Source: JAKSPM01 sp964450645 (lineage in GTDB: Bacteria; Bacillota; Clostridia; Oscillospirales; Oscillospiraceae). Taken from it: a stretch of 64,000 nucleotides of DNA. Within the stretch, counting starts at the first letter, position 1, and each line of letters opens with the position of its first letter. The notes below the pieces were generated by a model. That model saw only the letters and a program-made list of their open reading frames with translations. It did not search any database and was not told the DNA's origin. Positions 24,901 to 34,580 of this stretch are shown here, one piece after another. The stretch spans positions 1 through 64,000 of the forward strand of contig CAYVEB010000005.1 in NCBI GenBank assembly GCA_964450645.1, read 5' to 3'. The position numbers and the translations under genes were made by a program.

Positions 24901-25260
24901 TTAGGTGGTGTGCAAGCCGAAGCTCACCGCAATCGCTGAATCCACCTGGTTCATCATAGCCTCGTCCAGCCTTCCCATGTGCTCGCGCAAGCGTTTTTTA
25001 TCAATCGTACGTATCTGTTCCAAAAGAACAACAGAATCTTTTGTCAGTCCAACGTCATGGCCGGTCAGCTCAATATGCGTCGGCAGTCTTGCCTTGCCAG
25101 TCTGGCTGGTAATCGCTGCTGCGATCACTGTGGGCGAATGGCGGTTGCCCATATCGTTCTGGACGATGAGAACAGGCCGGGTGCCTCCCTGCTCGCTGCC
25201 GACGACCGGACTGAGATCGGCATAGAAAATATCGCCCCGTTTTACAGTTTCATCCATCAT
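24901..25260 (-). CDS. mazF: MazF/PemK-family endoribonuclease toxin
   Basis: The 119-residue protein matches EndoA/MazF: RGDIFYADLSPVVGSEQGG near residue 8, RPVLIVQND, the TVIAAAITSQ strand, and DSVVLLEQIRTIDKKRL near residue 74. In Bacillus the gene follows alr, as here. It cleaves mRNA at specific triplets and is normally held by the antitoxin encoded just upstream. No antitoxin gene is visible in the 141 bases between alr and this gene, so the usual ribbon-helix-helix partner seems absent or elsewhere. ATG codons at 25260 and 25257 are both possible. Confidence 0.92.
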   Translation of the reverse strand: MMDETVKRGDIFYADLSPVVGSEQGGTRPVLIVQNDMGNRHSPTVIAAAITSQTGKARLPTHIELTGHDVGLTKDSVVLLEQIRTIDKKRLREHMGRLDEAMMNQVDSAIAVSFGLHTT

Positions 25261-25401
25261 GGTGTCACTCTCCGCGAAAAATCATTCACCGTCCAACTGA
25301 CGATGTAACCTTATTTTCCCACGCAGAATTGTTTTTTATACTAACCGTAAACGAATTTCACGAAGGCTCCCGATTCATTCTATGCTTGTCAGACAAAATC
25401 G

Positions 25402-26571
<1,170 letters not shown>

Positions 26572-26585
26572 GGTTTAATTCCTTT

Positions 26586-27143
26586 TCAATTCATATGGAA
26601 ATCAAGCAGCTCCAGCTGCAAAACACAGCGCTCCTGATCGCTGATCTCTACGTAAATTGGGACATCCTTGGAAAACCATGTGTCGACAAGTATCTGCTCG
26701 TCTTCATAGCCGCGTTCATAGTGTACACGGTAGTTGCCATCCTCCTCGCCCGCGGAAGCGATATAACCCGTTTCCCAGCAGTCCACCGCCACCGCCGGCG
26801 CGGCCAGAGGCACCAGATTCCCATCTGCCAGCAGGCCAAAATCCAACGACATCCCGTCAAACGTAATCGCGCCGGTATCGTTCGCCACCTGCGCGGTAAT
26901 GCCGCTGATGGAGTCCGGCTGTGTGACTGTGATCTGAGTTGCGTCGCCGCTGCAGCGGCTGTCCATGGAAAACTCGTATATCCGGTCGCCATAATCCGCC
27001 GTCACTTTGGCCGAAAAGCTGCACTCCGAAGCGTTCAGCAGCGCCGCACGGAAGTCCAACGCCGGCTGCAAGTTCCCCTCCGCTTGTCCCCCACAGCTGC
27101 AAAGCAGCAAAATCATAGCCACTGAAATTCCAATTTTGCGCAA
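26586..27143 (-). CDS. Lipoprotein of the alr cluster
   Basis: The 185-residue product has a lipoprotein signal peptide (MRKIGISVAMILLLCSCGG) with a lipobox-like LLLC/LLCSC ending near residue 15-17. The mature part is predicted to be beta-rich, with repeated TxDYGDRIYEF and FDGMSLDFG elements. A lipoprotein gene occupies the same place before alr in Bacillus (ydcC), although sequence similarity cannot be judged here. The TTG at 27143 with AGGAGTGG six bases upstream is chosen; the longer frame runs back into nnrD. The function is unknown. Confidence 0.75.
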   Translation of the reverse strand: MRKIGISVAMILLLCSCGGQAEGNLQPALDFRAALLNASECSFSAKVTADYGDRIYEFSMDSRCSGDATQITVTQPDSISGITAQVANDTGAITFDGMSLDFGLLADGNLVPLAAPAVAVDCWETGYIASAGEEDGNYRVHYERGYEDEQILVDTWFSKDVPIYVEISDQERCVLQLELLDFHMN

Positions 27144-27171
27144 GCTGTTCCACTCCTGTCGCGAAAGGCGC

Positions 27172-28026
27172 TCAGCACTTCCGCAGTATTTGCGCAACAG
27201 CCTGTACCATATCCGACGGCGTCATGCCGTACTCCCCGATGGTCTCGGCGCACAAGTCCCCCGCCAGGCCGTGGATCAGCGCACCAGCCGCCGCGGCCTG
27301 GAAAGGCGGCAGTCCCTGTCCAAGCAGAGAGCCAATCAGACCGCTCAGCACATCACCGCTGCCGCCCGTGGCCATTCCAGGGTTCCCGGCGCGGTTGACA
27401 CAAAATTGCGCGCCGTCCGTAATCACCGTTCGGTGGCCCTTTCGCAGCACAATCGCGCCCGTCCGCCGGGCAAGCTCCGCGGAGGCTTGTATGCGGTCCG
27501 TATCCGTCCGGCCGCCGAGCCTGGCAAACTCTCCGTCATGGGGCGTAAGAATCACAGGACAGGCTGTTTCCCGCAATACATCTATATGCCCGGCCAGGAC
27601 ATTTATACCGTCGGCGTCAATTACCATCGGAATTTTTGCCTGCCGCAGCAGCGCACACATGAGGCGCTCGGTGCCTTGGCCGGTTCCCATGCCCGGCCCC
27701 ACCACGCACGCGTCGCAGCGTTCGAGCAGCGGGCGCAGTTCCTCCAGCGCTTCTTCCGTCAGCCGCTTCCCGTCGCACGGAAGCGGAAACGGCATCGGCT
27801 CTGTCAAGCCCGCCGCGACGATGGGATACACCGCCTCCGGCACCCCCACGTAAATTAGTCCGCTTCCGCAGCGCAGCGCCGCGTTCGCCGCCAGCTTCGG
27901 CGCGCCGGTAAAGCCTACGCTGCCGCCGATGATCAGCACCCGGCCGAAATTCCCCTTATGGGCAAACCGGTCGCGGCGCGGCAGCAGCCCGCTGAGCGCC
28001 TTTTGATTTAAAAAAACCTCTGTCAT
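27172..28026 (-). CDS. nnrD: ADP-dependent (S)-NAD(P)H-hydrate dehydratase
   Basis: The 284-residue enzyme repairs hydrated NADH and NADPH. It has the ribokinase-like fold signatures GRVLIIGGSVGFTGAP near residue 28, VVGPGMGTGQGTE near 108, LTPHDGEFARL near 160 and the ADP-binding AGNPGMATGGSGDVLSG near 217. The N-terminal epimerase domain (NnrE) fused in many bacteria is missing, so this is the stand-alone dehydratase. An ATG with AGGAG upstream supports the start. It is first in the cluster leading to alr and mazF, with a sigma-A promoter at 28154-28182. Confidence 0.93.
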   Translation of the reverse strand: MTEVFLNQKALSGLLPRRDRFAHKGNFGRVLIIGGSVGFTGAPKLAANAALRCGSGLIYVGVPEAVYPIVAAGLTEPMPFPLPCDGKRLTEEALEELRPLLERCDACVVGPGMGTGQGTERLMCALLRQAKIPMVIDADGINVLAGHIDVLRETACPVILTPHDGEFARLGGRTDTDRIQASAELARRTGAIVLRKGHRTVITDGAQFCVNRAGNPGMATGGSGDVLSGLIGSLLGQGLPPFQAAAAGALIHGLAGDLCAETIGEYGMTPSDMVQAVAQILRKC

Positions 28027-28153
28027 CCTATACTCCTATCGAACTTGTAACCCCGCCATTGCGGATTGAAACGTTGTATACTTCTTGAAATTTTTGGCAA
28101 AATATTTACATTGTGTCAAAACGTCGGCGCCTATGCGTCCAGCGTTAAAATAA

Positions 28154-28182
28154 ATTATAGCATATCCAAAACCTTGATACAA
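28154..28182 (-). promoter_or_regulatory. Sigma-A promoter of the nnrD-alr-mazF cluster
   Basis: On the minus strand TTGTAT (28177-28182), a 17-base spacer ending TATGC, and TATAAT (28154-28159) lie 128 bases upstream of the nnrD ATG. The -10 is perfect and the -35 matches in four positions. A second TTGACA occurs nearer the gene but has no good -10 partner. Confidence 0.65.
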
Positions 28183-28250
28183 GATGCTTTTTACGGATTC
28201 AAACAGGCGAAATTAATAAAAAACGCCGCTTTTAAGCCCCGCTTTTTGTG

Positions 28251-28279
28251 TTGACTTTTGTCAAAGCAAGCGATATAAT
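28251..28279 (+). promoter_or_regulatory. Sigma-A promoter of the LTA-synthase-like gene
   Basis: TTGACT (28251-28256), a 17-base spacer, and TATAAT (28274-28279) form a strong promoter. The transcribed leader of about 110 bases contains two tandem duplications: ATTTATGGGT at 28288-28297 and 28298-28307, and ACGGGGGAACTATA, first at 28330-28343 and again from 28344. Confidence 0.85.
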
Positions 28280-28359
28280 AACGAAAGATTTATGGGTATT
28301 TATGGGTTTTCGTAAAAATACCAGTTAGCACGGGGGAACTATACACGGGGGAACTATAA

Positions 28360-28383
28360 ATGAACAACTCTTTTGAAAGGTGA
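28360..28383 (+). CDS. Putative 7-residue leader peptide
   Basis: An ATG at 28360 opens MNNSFER followed by TGA at 28381-28383. It sits 7 bases after GGGGGA, which is itself part of a 14-base sequence present twice in tandem. The stop lies 9 bases before the ATG of the downstream sulfatase gene, whose own AAAGGTG overlaps the end of the peptide frame. Whether it is translated is unknown; reinitiation or upstream-ORF control is an inference. Confidence 0.35.
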   Translation: MNNSFER

Positions 28384-28392
28384 AAAAAAGAC

Positions 28393-30945
28393 ATGTCGAC
28401 TTTTCGAACAAAACTACTTACAAATTGGCGCGGTAAACTGCTGTCTTTGGGTTTTTTCACGCTGTCATTTGTGTATTTAGAGGTATTGCTTCATCTGTTT
28501 ACCTATCGCTCCTTGAGCGGGCGGATTGTCTATCCCATTTTATTTGCCTTGGTTTCCGGCACGGTTTTGTATCTGATCAGTTCCCTGCTGCCGCGCAAGG
28601 CAAACCGGATTATCGGCCTGTGCGCGATCATTCTGATGGTCGTCTATTTTGAAGTTCAACTGGTCTATCACGGAATTTTTGGCAGCTTCATGCCCATCTC
28701 CAACGTGATCTACGGCGCCGACGCAGTGACCAATTTTACCAGCCAGATTTTCTATGGCATTTGGCAAAATATAATTCCCTTCCTGCTGTTTTTGCTGCCG
28801 ATTCCCGTTGCCGCGCTTGGGTTTTTCCGCGGCCCGCTGAAAATGGAACGTTTGAATTGGGCGCAGGCGCTTGCGTGCTGCCTGCTTATATCGGTGTGTA
28901 CCATCGGCACATGGGGCGTGATGCGTCTGTGCGGCAACGCGCCCGGCTCCGCCTATTGGTTCTTGGTCAGTCCGAACACTTCCACAGAGGGCAGTATCAA
29001 AAATGTCGGCTTGGCGATTACCACGCTGCAAGAGGCCCGAGGAATGCTCTCCGGCAGCGGCAAAGTCAATTATTTTGTCAGCGACTTAAACGGTTCCGCT
29101 TCGGAAATGGTTGGCAACGAATCCATGTACAACGTCGCGAACCTGGACTTTGTTTCGCTGATGGAAAAGGGCGGCAACGAGCAGCAAACCGCTCTGGACC
29201 GCTATTTCAGCACCATCGCGGCCACGAAGAAAAATGAATACACCGGCTTGGCGGAGGGCTATAACCTTATTATGCTGTGCTGCGAGTCCTTTTCCCGCTA
29301 TCTGATCGACCCCGTGCTGACCCCCACGCTCTATAAACTCAGCACAAACGGGTTTGTCTTCAACAACTTCTATTGCAGCTTCCCGAACGTAACCACCAAC
29401 GGTGAGTACGCCTTCTGCATGGGGCTGCTGCCGGATATGACCCGAACCAAAACCGCTTCTACCTTTGACGAGGCGAGCGACAATTACCTGCCCTACGCCA
29501 TGGGCAACGTGTTTTCCTCCATGGGCGCGCGGGCATTCGCCTACCACAACTATTACGGAACATTTTATGACCGGGACGTATCCCACGCCAACATGGGCTA
29601 TGATTTTAAGGCCATCGGCAGCGGCCTGGAGATCCCGGTGGACTGGCCTTCGTCGGACAAGGATATGATCGAAGCCTCACTGGACGATCTCCTCGCGGAA
29701 GATTCCCAGTTTGTCGCCTACTACATGACCTTCAGCGGCCATTATCAGTACAACTGGGACAATGCCATGAGCGCCAAAAACCGCAGCGCTGTAGAGGATC
29801 TCCCCTATTCCGATACCGTAAAGGCTTATTGGGCCTGCAACCTGGAGCTGGAATATGCGCTCTCCCTTTTGATGGACCGCCTGGAAGAGGCTGGAGTTGC
29901 GGATCGCACGGTGATCTGCCTCACTGCCGACCACTATCCCTACGGATTGTCCGAGGAAGAATATAATGAACTGGCCGGCGAAAAGGTCGACACGACGTTT
30001 GGCAAATACCACAGCTCATTTATCTGCTATGTGCCCAATATTGAGCCGGTCGTCGTGGACGACTATTGCAGCAGCATCGACATCCTGCCCACGCTCCTGA
30101 ACCTGTTTGGAATCAACTACGACTCTCGTCTGCTGGCAGGCCGGGATGTCCTGGCGGACTGTACCCACGTGGCTATCCTCGCGGACCGCAGCTATCTGAC
30201 CGATACGTTCCGCTACGACGCCGCCACCGGGAAGGCGGAGTCCTACGACGGCTCCCCGGTCAATTCCCAGATCGTGCAGGCCTATTGCGACTACGTTGCC
30301 AATCTGTTCTCCATTTCCACGGAGATTCTTCAAACAGACTATTACGCCCATGTATTTGACGGCAAGGCGGTGAACTACAGCGGATATATGTCGTTTACAG
30401 ACGTTAAAAACGTTTTCATGGAATCCGGCGTCCTGTTTGTATCGCAGAATGGCTATATGCTTCCGGACTCCCAGTCCGTCTTCGGCATCGACCGGAATGC
30501 CGATATAGGAGAGTGTCTCAACGCGTTCTATCAAATTGACGGCACACCCGCTGTCGGCCAGGATGCGGCGCTTGCGGCGGATACGCCCTACCGCGACGCG
30601 GTGCTCTGGGCGAAAGAGGTCGGCCTGATCGAGGACTATGACCAAGCGAGCCAGTCTTTGTCCTATGAGTGGATGTCCCTGTTGATGGCCCGGTATGGAT
30701 ACCTGCGGTGCAGCAGCTTTGACATCGGAATGGACGAGCAGGAGCTGCAGCAAGCCAAGGCTGATTATCCGAATCTCACGGAGGAATCTCTCCGCGCCAT
30801 GTTCTGGAGCAAGGATGTGGGCATTATCAACGGCGTCCAGGACGGCCCGCTCTATCCCAGCGCGGATATGACCATCAACCGCGGGCAATTGGCCGCTTTC
30901 CTGCAGCGGTTCTATTTCAAGTACATTTTTGGCCCAAACCAATAA
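28393..30945 (+). CDS. LTA synthase-like sulfatase with C-terminal SLH-like repeats
   Basis: The 850-residue protein belongs to the lipoteichoic acid synthase/phosphoglycerol transferase sulfatase family, acting outside the membrane on glycerol-phosphate polymers. Five membrane segments fill residues 15-175. The catalytic domain has the metal Glu in MLCCESFS near 300, the nucleophile Thr in NVTTNGEYAF near 333, a His in FSGHYQYN near 449, and LTADHYPYG near 511. After about residue 665 come three degenerate S-layer-homology-like repeats, the clearest being YRDAVLWAKEVGLIEDYD and the closing YPSADMTINRGQLAAFLQRF. SLH modules normally bind cell-wall polymers, so the fusion may hold the enzyme to its product. 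It has its own promoter and terminator. Confidence 0.88.
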   Translation: MSTFRTKLLTNWRGKLLSLGFFTLSFVYLEVLLHLFTYRSLSGRIVYPILFALVSGTVLYLISSLLPRKANRIIGLCAIILMVVYFEVQLVYHGIFGSFMPISNVIYGADAVTNFTSQIFYGIWQNIIPFLLFLLPIPVAALGFFRGPLKMERLNWAQALACCLLISVCTIGTWGVMRLCGNAPGSAYWFLVSPNTSTEGSIKNVGLAITTLQEARGMLSGSGKVNYFVSDLNGSASEMVGNESMYNVANLDFVSLMEKGGNEQQTALDRYFSTIAATKKNEYTGLAEGYNLIMLCCESFSRYLIDPVLTPTLYKLSTNGFVFNNFYCSFPNVTTNGEYAFCMGLLPDMTRTKTASTFDEASDNYLPYAMGNVFSSMGARAFAYHNYYGTFYDRDVSHANMGYDFKAIGSGLEIPVDWPSSDKDMIEASLDDLLAEDSQFVAYYMTFSGHYQYNWDNAMSAKNRSAVEDLPYSDTVKAYWACNLELEYALSLLMDRLEEAGVADRTVICLTADHYPYGLSEEEYNELAGEKVDTTFGKYHSSFICYVPNIEPVVVDDYCSSIDILPTLLNLFGINYDSRLLAGRDVLADCTHVAILADRSYLTDTFRYDAATGKAESYDGSPVNSQIVQAYCDYVANLFSISTEILQTDYYAHVFDGKAVNYSGYMSFTDVKNVFMESGVLFVSQNGYMLPDSQSVFGIDRNADIGECLNAFYQIDGTPAVGQDAALAADTPYRDAVLWAKEVGLIEDYDQASQSLSYEWMSLLMARYGYLRCSSFDIGMDEQELQQAKADYPNLTEESLRAMFWSKDVGIINGVQDGPLYPSADMTINRGQLAAFLQRFYFKYIFGPNQ

Positions 30946-30963
30946 ATGTGCAATTACAAAATC

Positions 30964-30997
30964 ATCGCCCGGCTCCACACAAACGGAGCTGGGCGAT
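30964..30997. terminator. Terminator after the LTA-synthase-like gene
   Basis: A 13-bp stem (30964-30976 with 30985-30997, one G-U pair) around an 8-base loop is followed by TTGTTTGC. It lies between convergent genes. Confidence 0.75.
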
Positions 30998-31019
30998 TTG
31001 TTTGCAAAAATGTAGTTCG

Positions 31020-31937
31020 TCAAAAAATTCCCGGAATCACCCTTGCAAGGGCCATGCCAGCACAGCAGGATATTATATTCGCCACAAAGGAATAGAGTAC
31101 ATAATACCAGTTTTTCTTTTTCCGCAACGAGGCTTTTTTCAGCAAAATACAGTACAACACCGCTTCGACCGCGATAATCCCCCCTTCAAGCAAAATATAG
31201 CAGATTGTAAAAGCCAGCGGGCCGGAGCGGTAATCAATGATATTCAGAAGTACATTCAAAATCACTTGGGTCGCCGCATTGACGCCCATCAAAACCAACT
31301 GTTGTTTTTTCTCCCAAAATCCGAACAGCAGCGCAACGATTATTTCAACCAGAATCGTGAGCACAATCCGCACAAGGAGGGATCGGATTTCCGGGCCGTA
31401 TTCATAGGAACGGTCGGCTTTGAGGGCTTGAACCGCGTTACTTGGTTCACCGTATTCCAAGAATCCGGGCCCCACGCCAGTCATATCCACGGTATAATAT
31501 GTGTCAAATGCATACTGGCTTAAGATCCCGCTAACGGCAAACGTACCGCTCTGCGGCCAATACAGCAGAATTTTAAAGCTGCTCGGCGGGTAATACGTCC
31601 AGATAATCTCCTTTGACTCGTTGACCTGCCAACATTCCTGCAAAAAATAATAGCTGTCAGAATCCGCATAGTCCACAAAGGCTTTCCAAGTGGCGTAATC
31701 CAGATCGGAGCCACTCACCCATCCGTGGTGTTCCTCGCCGTCCCAGGCGCTGTATGGGCCAGTCGACGTATCCTTGGAAAGCAGCGTGCCGTAGCACAGT
31801 TCATCTTCCATGTTTTTAAAGTAAATTCGCACCGACTCCTTCGGCCCCATATCCGCCTGGGCCGGGACGCAGAACCCAACAATCAGAAGCCCCGCGAACA
31901 GCAGCATCCGCAGAGTCCTTGAAAATTTTCCTTGCAA
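31020..31937 (-). CDS. Uncharacterised membrane protein with signal peptide
   Basis: I do not recognise the function of this 305-residue protein. It has a signal peptide (about 1-28, ending VPAQA), an extracytoplasmic domain of about 155 residues rich in Tyr and Trp (SVRIYFKNMEDELCYGTLLS near 35), and then four membrane segments from about residue 190 to the end, with a KKQQLVL loop between the first two. A TTG start is supported by AGGAGG six bases upstream. I recall similar proteins in Firmicutes listed only as hypothetical. It is convergent with the sulfatase gene and followed at some distance by a C_GCAxxG gene. Confidence 0.75.
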   Translation of the reverse strand: MQGKFSRTLRMLLFAGLLIVGFCVPAQADMGPKESVRIYFKNMEDELCYGTLLSKDTSTGPYSAWDGEEHHGWVSGSDLDYATWKAFVDYADSDSYYFLQECWQVNESKEIIWTYYPPSSFKILLYWPQSGTFAVSGILSQYAFDTYYTVDMTGVGPGFLEYGEPSNAVQALKADRSYEYGPEIRSLLVRIVLTILVEIIVALLFGFWEKKQQLVLMGVNAATQVILNVLLNIIDYRSGPLAFTICYILLEGGIIAVEAVLYCILLKKASLRKKKNWYYVLYSFVANIISCCAGMALARVIPGIF

Positions 31938-32015
31938 CTCCGTCCTCCTATCTTACTTGGGCAAACGCGAAATGAGGCGCATTTTCAGCGACCGCCTCTA
32001 CTGCGTTCTAATTTT

Positions 32016-32471
32016 TCACGGATGTGCGTTTTCCTCCTCCAGGTAGCGTTCCAGAATTTCTGCAGCGCCGGCAATCAACCTAAGGCAAGGCCGTGTGGCG
32101 TAGTAGGCCGCGTCCCTGACCTGGGGATCCGGCCCGGGCATAACCGGGCAATCCTTGAGCAACTCGCGGCAGATGATGCTGCCATGCTCCTTGCGAAAGG
32201 TATCCACCAGCTCTCGCACGGCCGCATAGTGCGCGATCTTCGCCTGCCGGTCATCCGGGTCGCTGTACCCACGCAAATACCCGAGCGCCAACAGCATCCC
32301 GCTCACAGCGCCGCATGTCTCCCGCAGCCGTCCCATGCCGCCGCCAAAGGACGAGGCAAGCCTTGCGGCCTCCTGTTCTGAAAGCCCCCGTGAAAAGGCC
32401 AAAAATACCGACTGCGCGCAGTTGTATCCCCGCCGGAACCACATCTGCGCATCCTGCGCCGCCTGACTCAT
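32016..32471 (-). CDS. C_GCAxxG_C_C family protein
   Basis: The 151-residue protein carries the motif that names the family: YNCAQSVFLAF near residue 15, FGGGMGRLRETCGAVSGMLLALG near 43 (seen as FGGGMGRLRETC then GAVSGML), a single Cys near residue 100 and CPVM shortly after, and a Cys near 130. These conserved cysteines suggest a redox or metal-binding role; members are often near molybdenum or selenium genes, which is not the case here. GGAGG lies upstream of the ATG. It stands between a membrane protein and the ispH-rpsA gene. Confidence 0.88.
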   Translation of the reverse strand: MSQAAQDAQMWFRRGYNCAQSVFLAFSRGLSEQEAARLASSFGGGMGRLRETCGAVSGMLLALGYLRGYSDPDDRQAKIAHYAAVRELVDTFRKEHGSIICRELLKDCPVMPGPDPQVRDAAYYATRPCLRLIAGAAEILERYLEEENAHP

Positions 32472-32547
32472 CGCTCGTCTCCATCCTCCTTTGCAAACCG
32501 CACCCCATACCGGCGCATCATAAACCGTACCGGGTAGTAATGGTTTA

Positions 32548-32618
32548 AGGCGCCAGCTATGCCGGTGGCGCCCGAAAACAATGCGGGCGCCCCACCGATA
32601 AAGCGGGACGCCCCAAAA
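32548..32618 (-). terminator. GC-rich hairpins after ispH-rpsA
   Basis: Downstream of the ispH-rpsA stop, short GC-rich inverted repeats follow one another: GGCGCCA/TGGCGCC around 32548-32572 and GGCGCCCG/CGGGCGCC around 32568-32592. No T run follows them, so a terminator role is only likely by position. The rest of 32472-32626 shows no gene. Confidence 0.4.
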
Positions 32619-32626
32619 TTTTCCCT

Positions 32627-34579
32627 TTACTCCTCGGCCTGCGCCTCTTCCGCGGCCGGTTCCGTCAACAGCGCGCGGATGGACAGCGAAATCCGCTTGC
32701 CTTCCTCGTCAATGTCGATGATCTTCGCATCCACTTCCTGACCCTCGGACAAAACGTCCTCCGGCTTGCCAATCCGGCGGTCGGCGATCTGGCTGATGTG
32801 GATCAAGCCGTCAACACCGGGGATGATTTCCGCAAACGCGCCGAAGGTCATCAGCTTGGCGATCTTCACCTTCGTCACATCGCCCACCTTGAACTTGGCC
32901 AGAAACTGGTTCCACGGATTCATCTCAGGGGTCTTGTATCCCAGGCTAATCTTTCTCTTTTCCGGATCAAAGGAAATGACATAGACCTCGATCTGGTCGC
33001 CAACCTTAACCACTTCAGACGGATGGTGGATACGGGACCAAGACAGCTCGGACACGTGTACCATTCCGTCCACGCCGCCAATGTCGACAAACGCGCCGAA
33101 CGAAGTCATGGACTTGACTGTGCCAAGATACTTTTTGCCGACCTCGATATTTGCCCAGACAGCCTCGATCGCGGCCCTGCGCTCCTCGGCCAGTACGGCG
33201 CGGATAGAGCCGACCACTCTGCGGCGGGCGCGGTTGACTTCCGTAATCTTCATCCTCGCGGGCTTGCCCTTCAGTGCGGACAGCTCACCGCCTCTGGCAA
33301 CGCCGGACTGGGACGCGGGGATAAATACTCGGACGCCTTTATAGTTCGCCACCAGACCGCCCTTGTTTTCCTCGGTGACATTGGCGGTAATGACGGTTTT
33401 GTTTTCGCAAGCTTCCTCGATTTCGTTCCAAACCTTTTCGCCCTCCAGCTTCTTCTTGGACAGCTGGACGGTTCCCTCGCCGTCGTTGACGCGGACGACA
33501 AAGACCTCAATCTCGTCGCCGACCTTCAACACATCCTCCGGCTTTACAGCAGGATCGGAACTGACTTCGTCGGTGGGAATGTAACCGGCGTGCTTGGTTC
33601 CCAGATCAACCTGGACTTCCGTAGAGCCGACGGCCACAACAGTACCAAGTACCTTGTCTCCTGTATTTAAAGTCTTGATAGACGCATCGAGCATAGCCTC
33701 AAAGCTTTCCTCCATTGCATTATCAGCGGTATTCAATTCGCTCATCGTTTTTTTGACCTCCTTTATTATCCACGCGGGAGTTGACGCTCCAGCAGTGATG
33801 CCGATATGAGCAGCATCCTGAAAATCTGTGGGATTCAACTCCGAGGCGTTGTCCACCAGAAAAACGCGCCGGCAGTTCCGGCCGCAAATCATAGCCAGCC
33901 TGCCCGTGTTGGAACTTTCGGCGTCCCCAACGACCACAACAGCGTCGCACCGTTTGGCAAGCAAAGCGGCTTCTGTTTGTCTGTTTTCAGTTGCTCTGCA
34001 TATTGTATCAAAAATTTTGTAATTTGTACATACCTTTTCTACAATTTTTTCGCAACTTTCCCATAAAAATTTTGTGGAAGTAGTCTGCGAAACCATGGAA
34101 ATCGGCAAATGAACGTGCTTTTCGTCGCCTGTCAGCCACGCCTCCAATTCCTCCGGCGTTTCAAACACCATCGGATGCCGGCACCAGCCCGAGATCGCCA
34201 CAATTTCCGGGTGGGATCTGGTTCCAATGATAACCGGGACTCTCCCTTCCTCCTCCGCCGTCATCACCAACCGATGGATGCGCTTCACAAAGGGGCATGT
34301 GGCGTCAATAATTTCCAAATTGCGCGCTTTCAGCGCCTCGTACGTGGCCCGGGGAACGCCGTGGCTGCGGATAATGACCGCGCAGCCGTCCGGAATTTGC
34401 TCCACTTCCCCGGCCACCAGCACGCCCATCTCCTCAAAATGACGCACCACATGGCGATTGTGGATGATCGGTCCCAGGGTCACGGCGCGCTTGCCCTCCC
34501 GCACGGCACGCTCCACTAGCTCCACCGCACGATTCACGCCGAAACAAAATCCGGCTGTCTTTGCAACTTCTATCCTCAT
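32627..34579 (-). CDS. ispH: IspH / ribosomal protein S1 fusion
   Basis: The 650-residue protein joins two domains. Residues 1-285 are 4-hydroxy-3-methylbut-2-enyl diphosphate reductase, the last step of the MEP isoprenoid pathway, with the three Fe-S cysteines in AGFCFGVNRAV, IDATCPFVKRIH and FDTICRATENRQ. Residues 290-650 are four S1 RNA-binding repeats (for example MTSFGAFVDIGGVDGMVHVS and FGAFAEIIPGVDGLIHISQI). This fusion is known in many Clostridia and is usually annotated as bifunctional. The gene follows plsC by two bases, so cmk-plsC-ispH/rpsA is one operon. Confidence 0.95.
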   Translation of the reverse strand: MRIEVAKTAGFCFGVNRAVELVERAVREGKRAVTLGPIIHNRHVVRHFEEMGVLVAGEVEQIPDGCAVIIRSHGVPRATYEALKARNLEIIDATCPFVKRIHRLVMTAEEEGRVPVIIGTRSHPEIVAISGWCRHPMVFETPEELEAWLTGDEKHVHLPISMVSQTTSTKFLWESCEKIVEKVCTNYKIFDTICRATENRQTEAALLAKRCDAVVVVGDAESSNTGRLAMICGRNCRRVFLVDNASELNPTDFQDAAHIGITAGASTPAWIIKEVKKTMSELNTADNAMEESFEAMLDASIKTLNTGDKVLGTVVAVGSTEVQVDLGTKHAGYIPTDEVSSDPAVKPEDVLKVGDEIEVFVVRVNDGEGTVQLSKKKLEGEKVWNEIEEACENKTVITANVTEENKGGLVANYKGVRVFIPASQSGVARGGELSALKGKPARMKITEVNRARRRVVGSIRAVLAEERRAAIEAVWANIEVGKKYLGTVKSMTSFGAFVDIGGVDGMVHVSELSWSRIHHPSEVVKVGDQIEVYVISFDPEKRKISLGYKTPEMNPWNQFLAKFKVGDVTKVKIAKLMTFGAFAEIIPGVDGLIHISQIADRRIGKPEDVLSEGQEVDAKIIDIDEEGKRISLSIRALLTEPAAEEAQAEE

Positions 34580-34580
34580 C

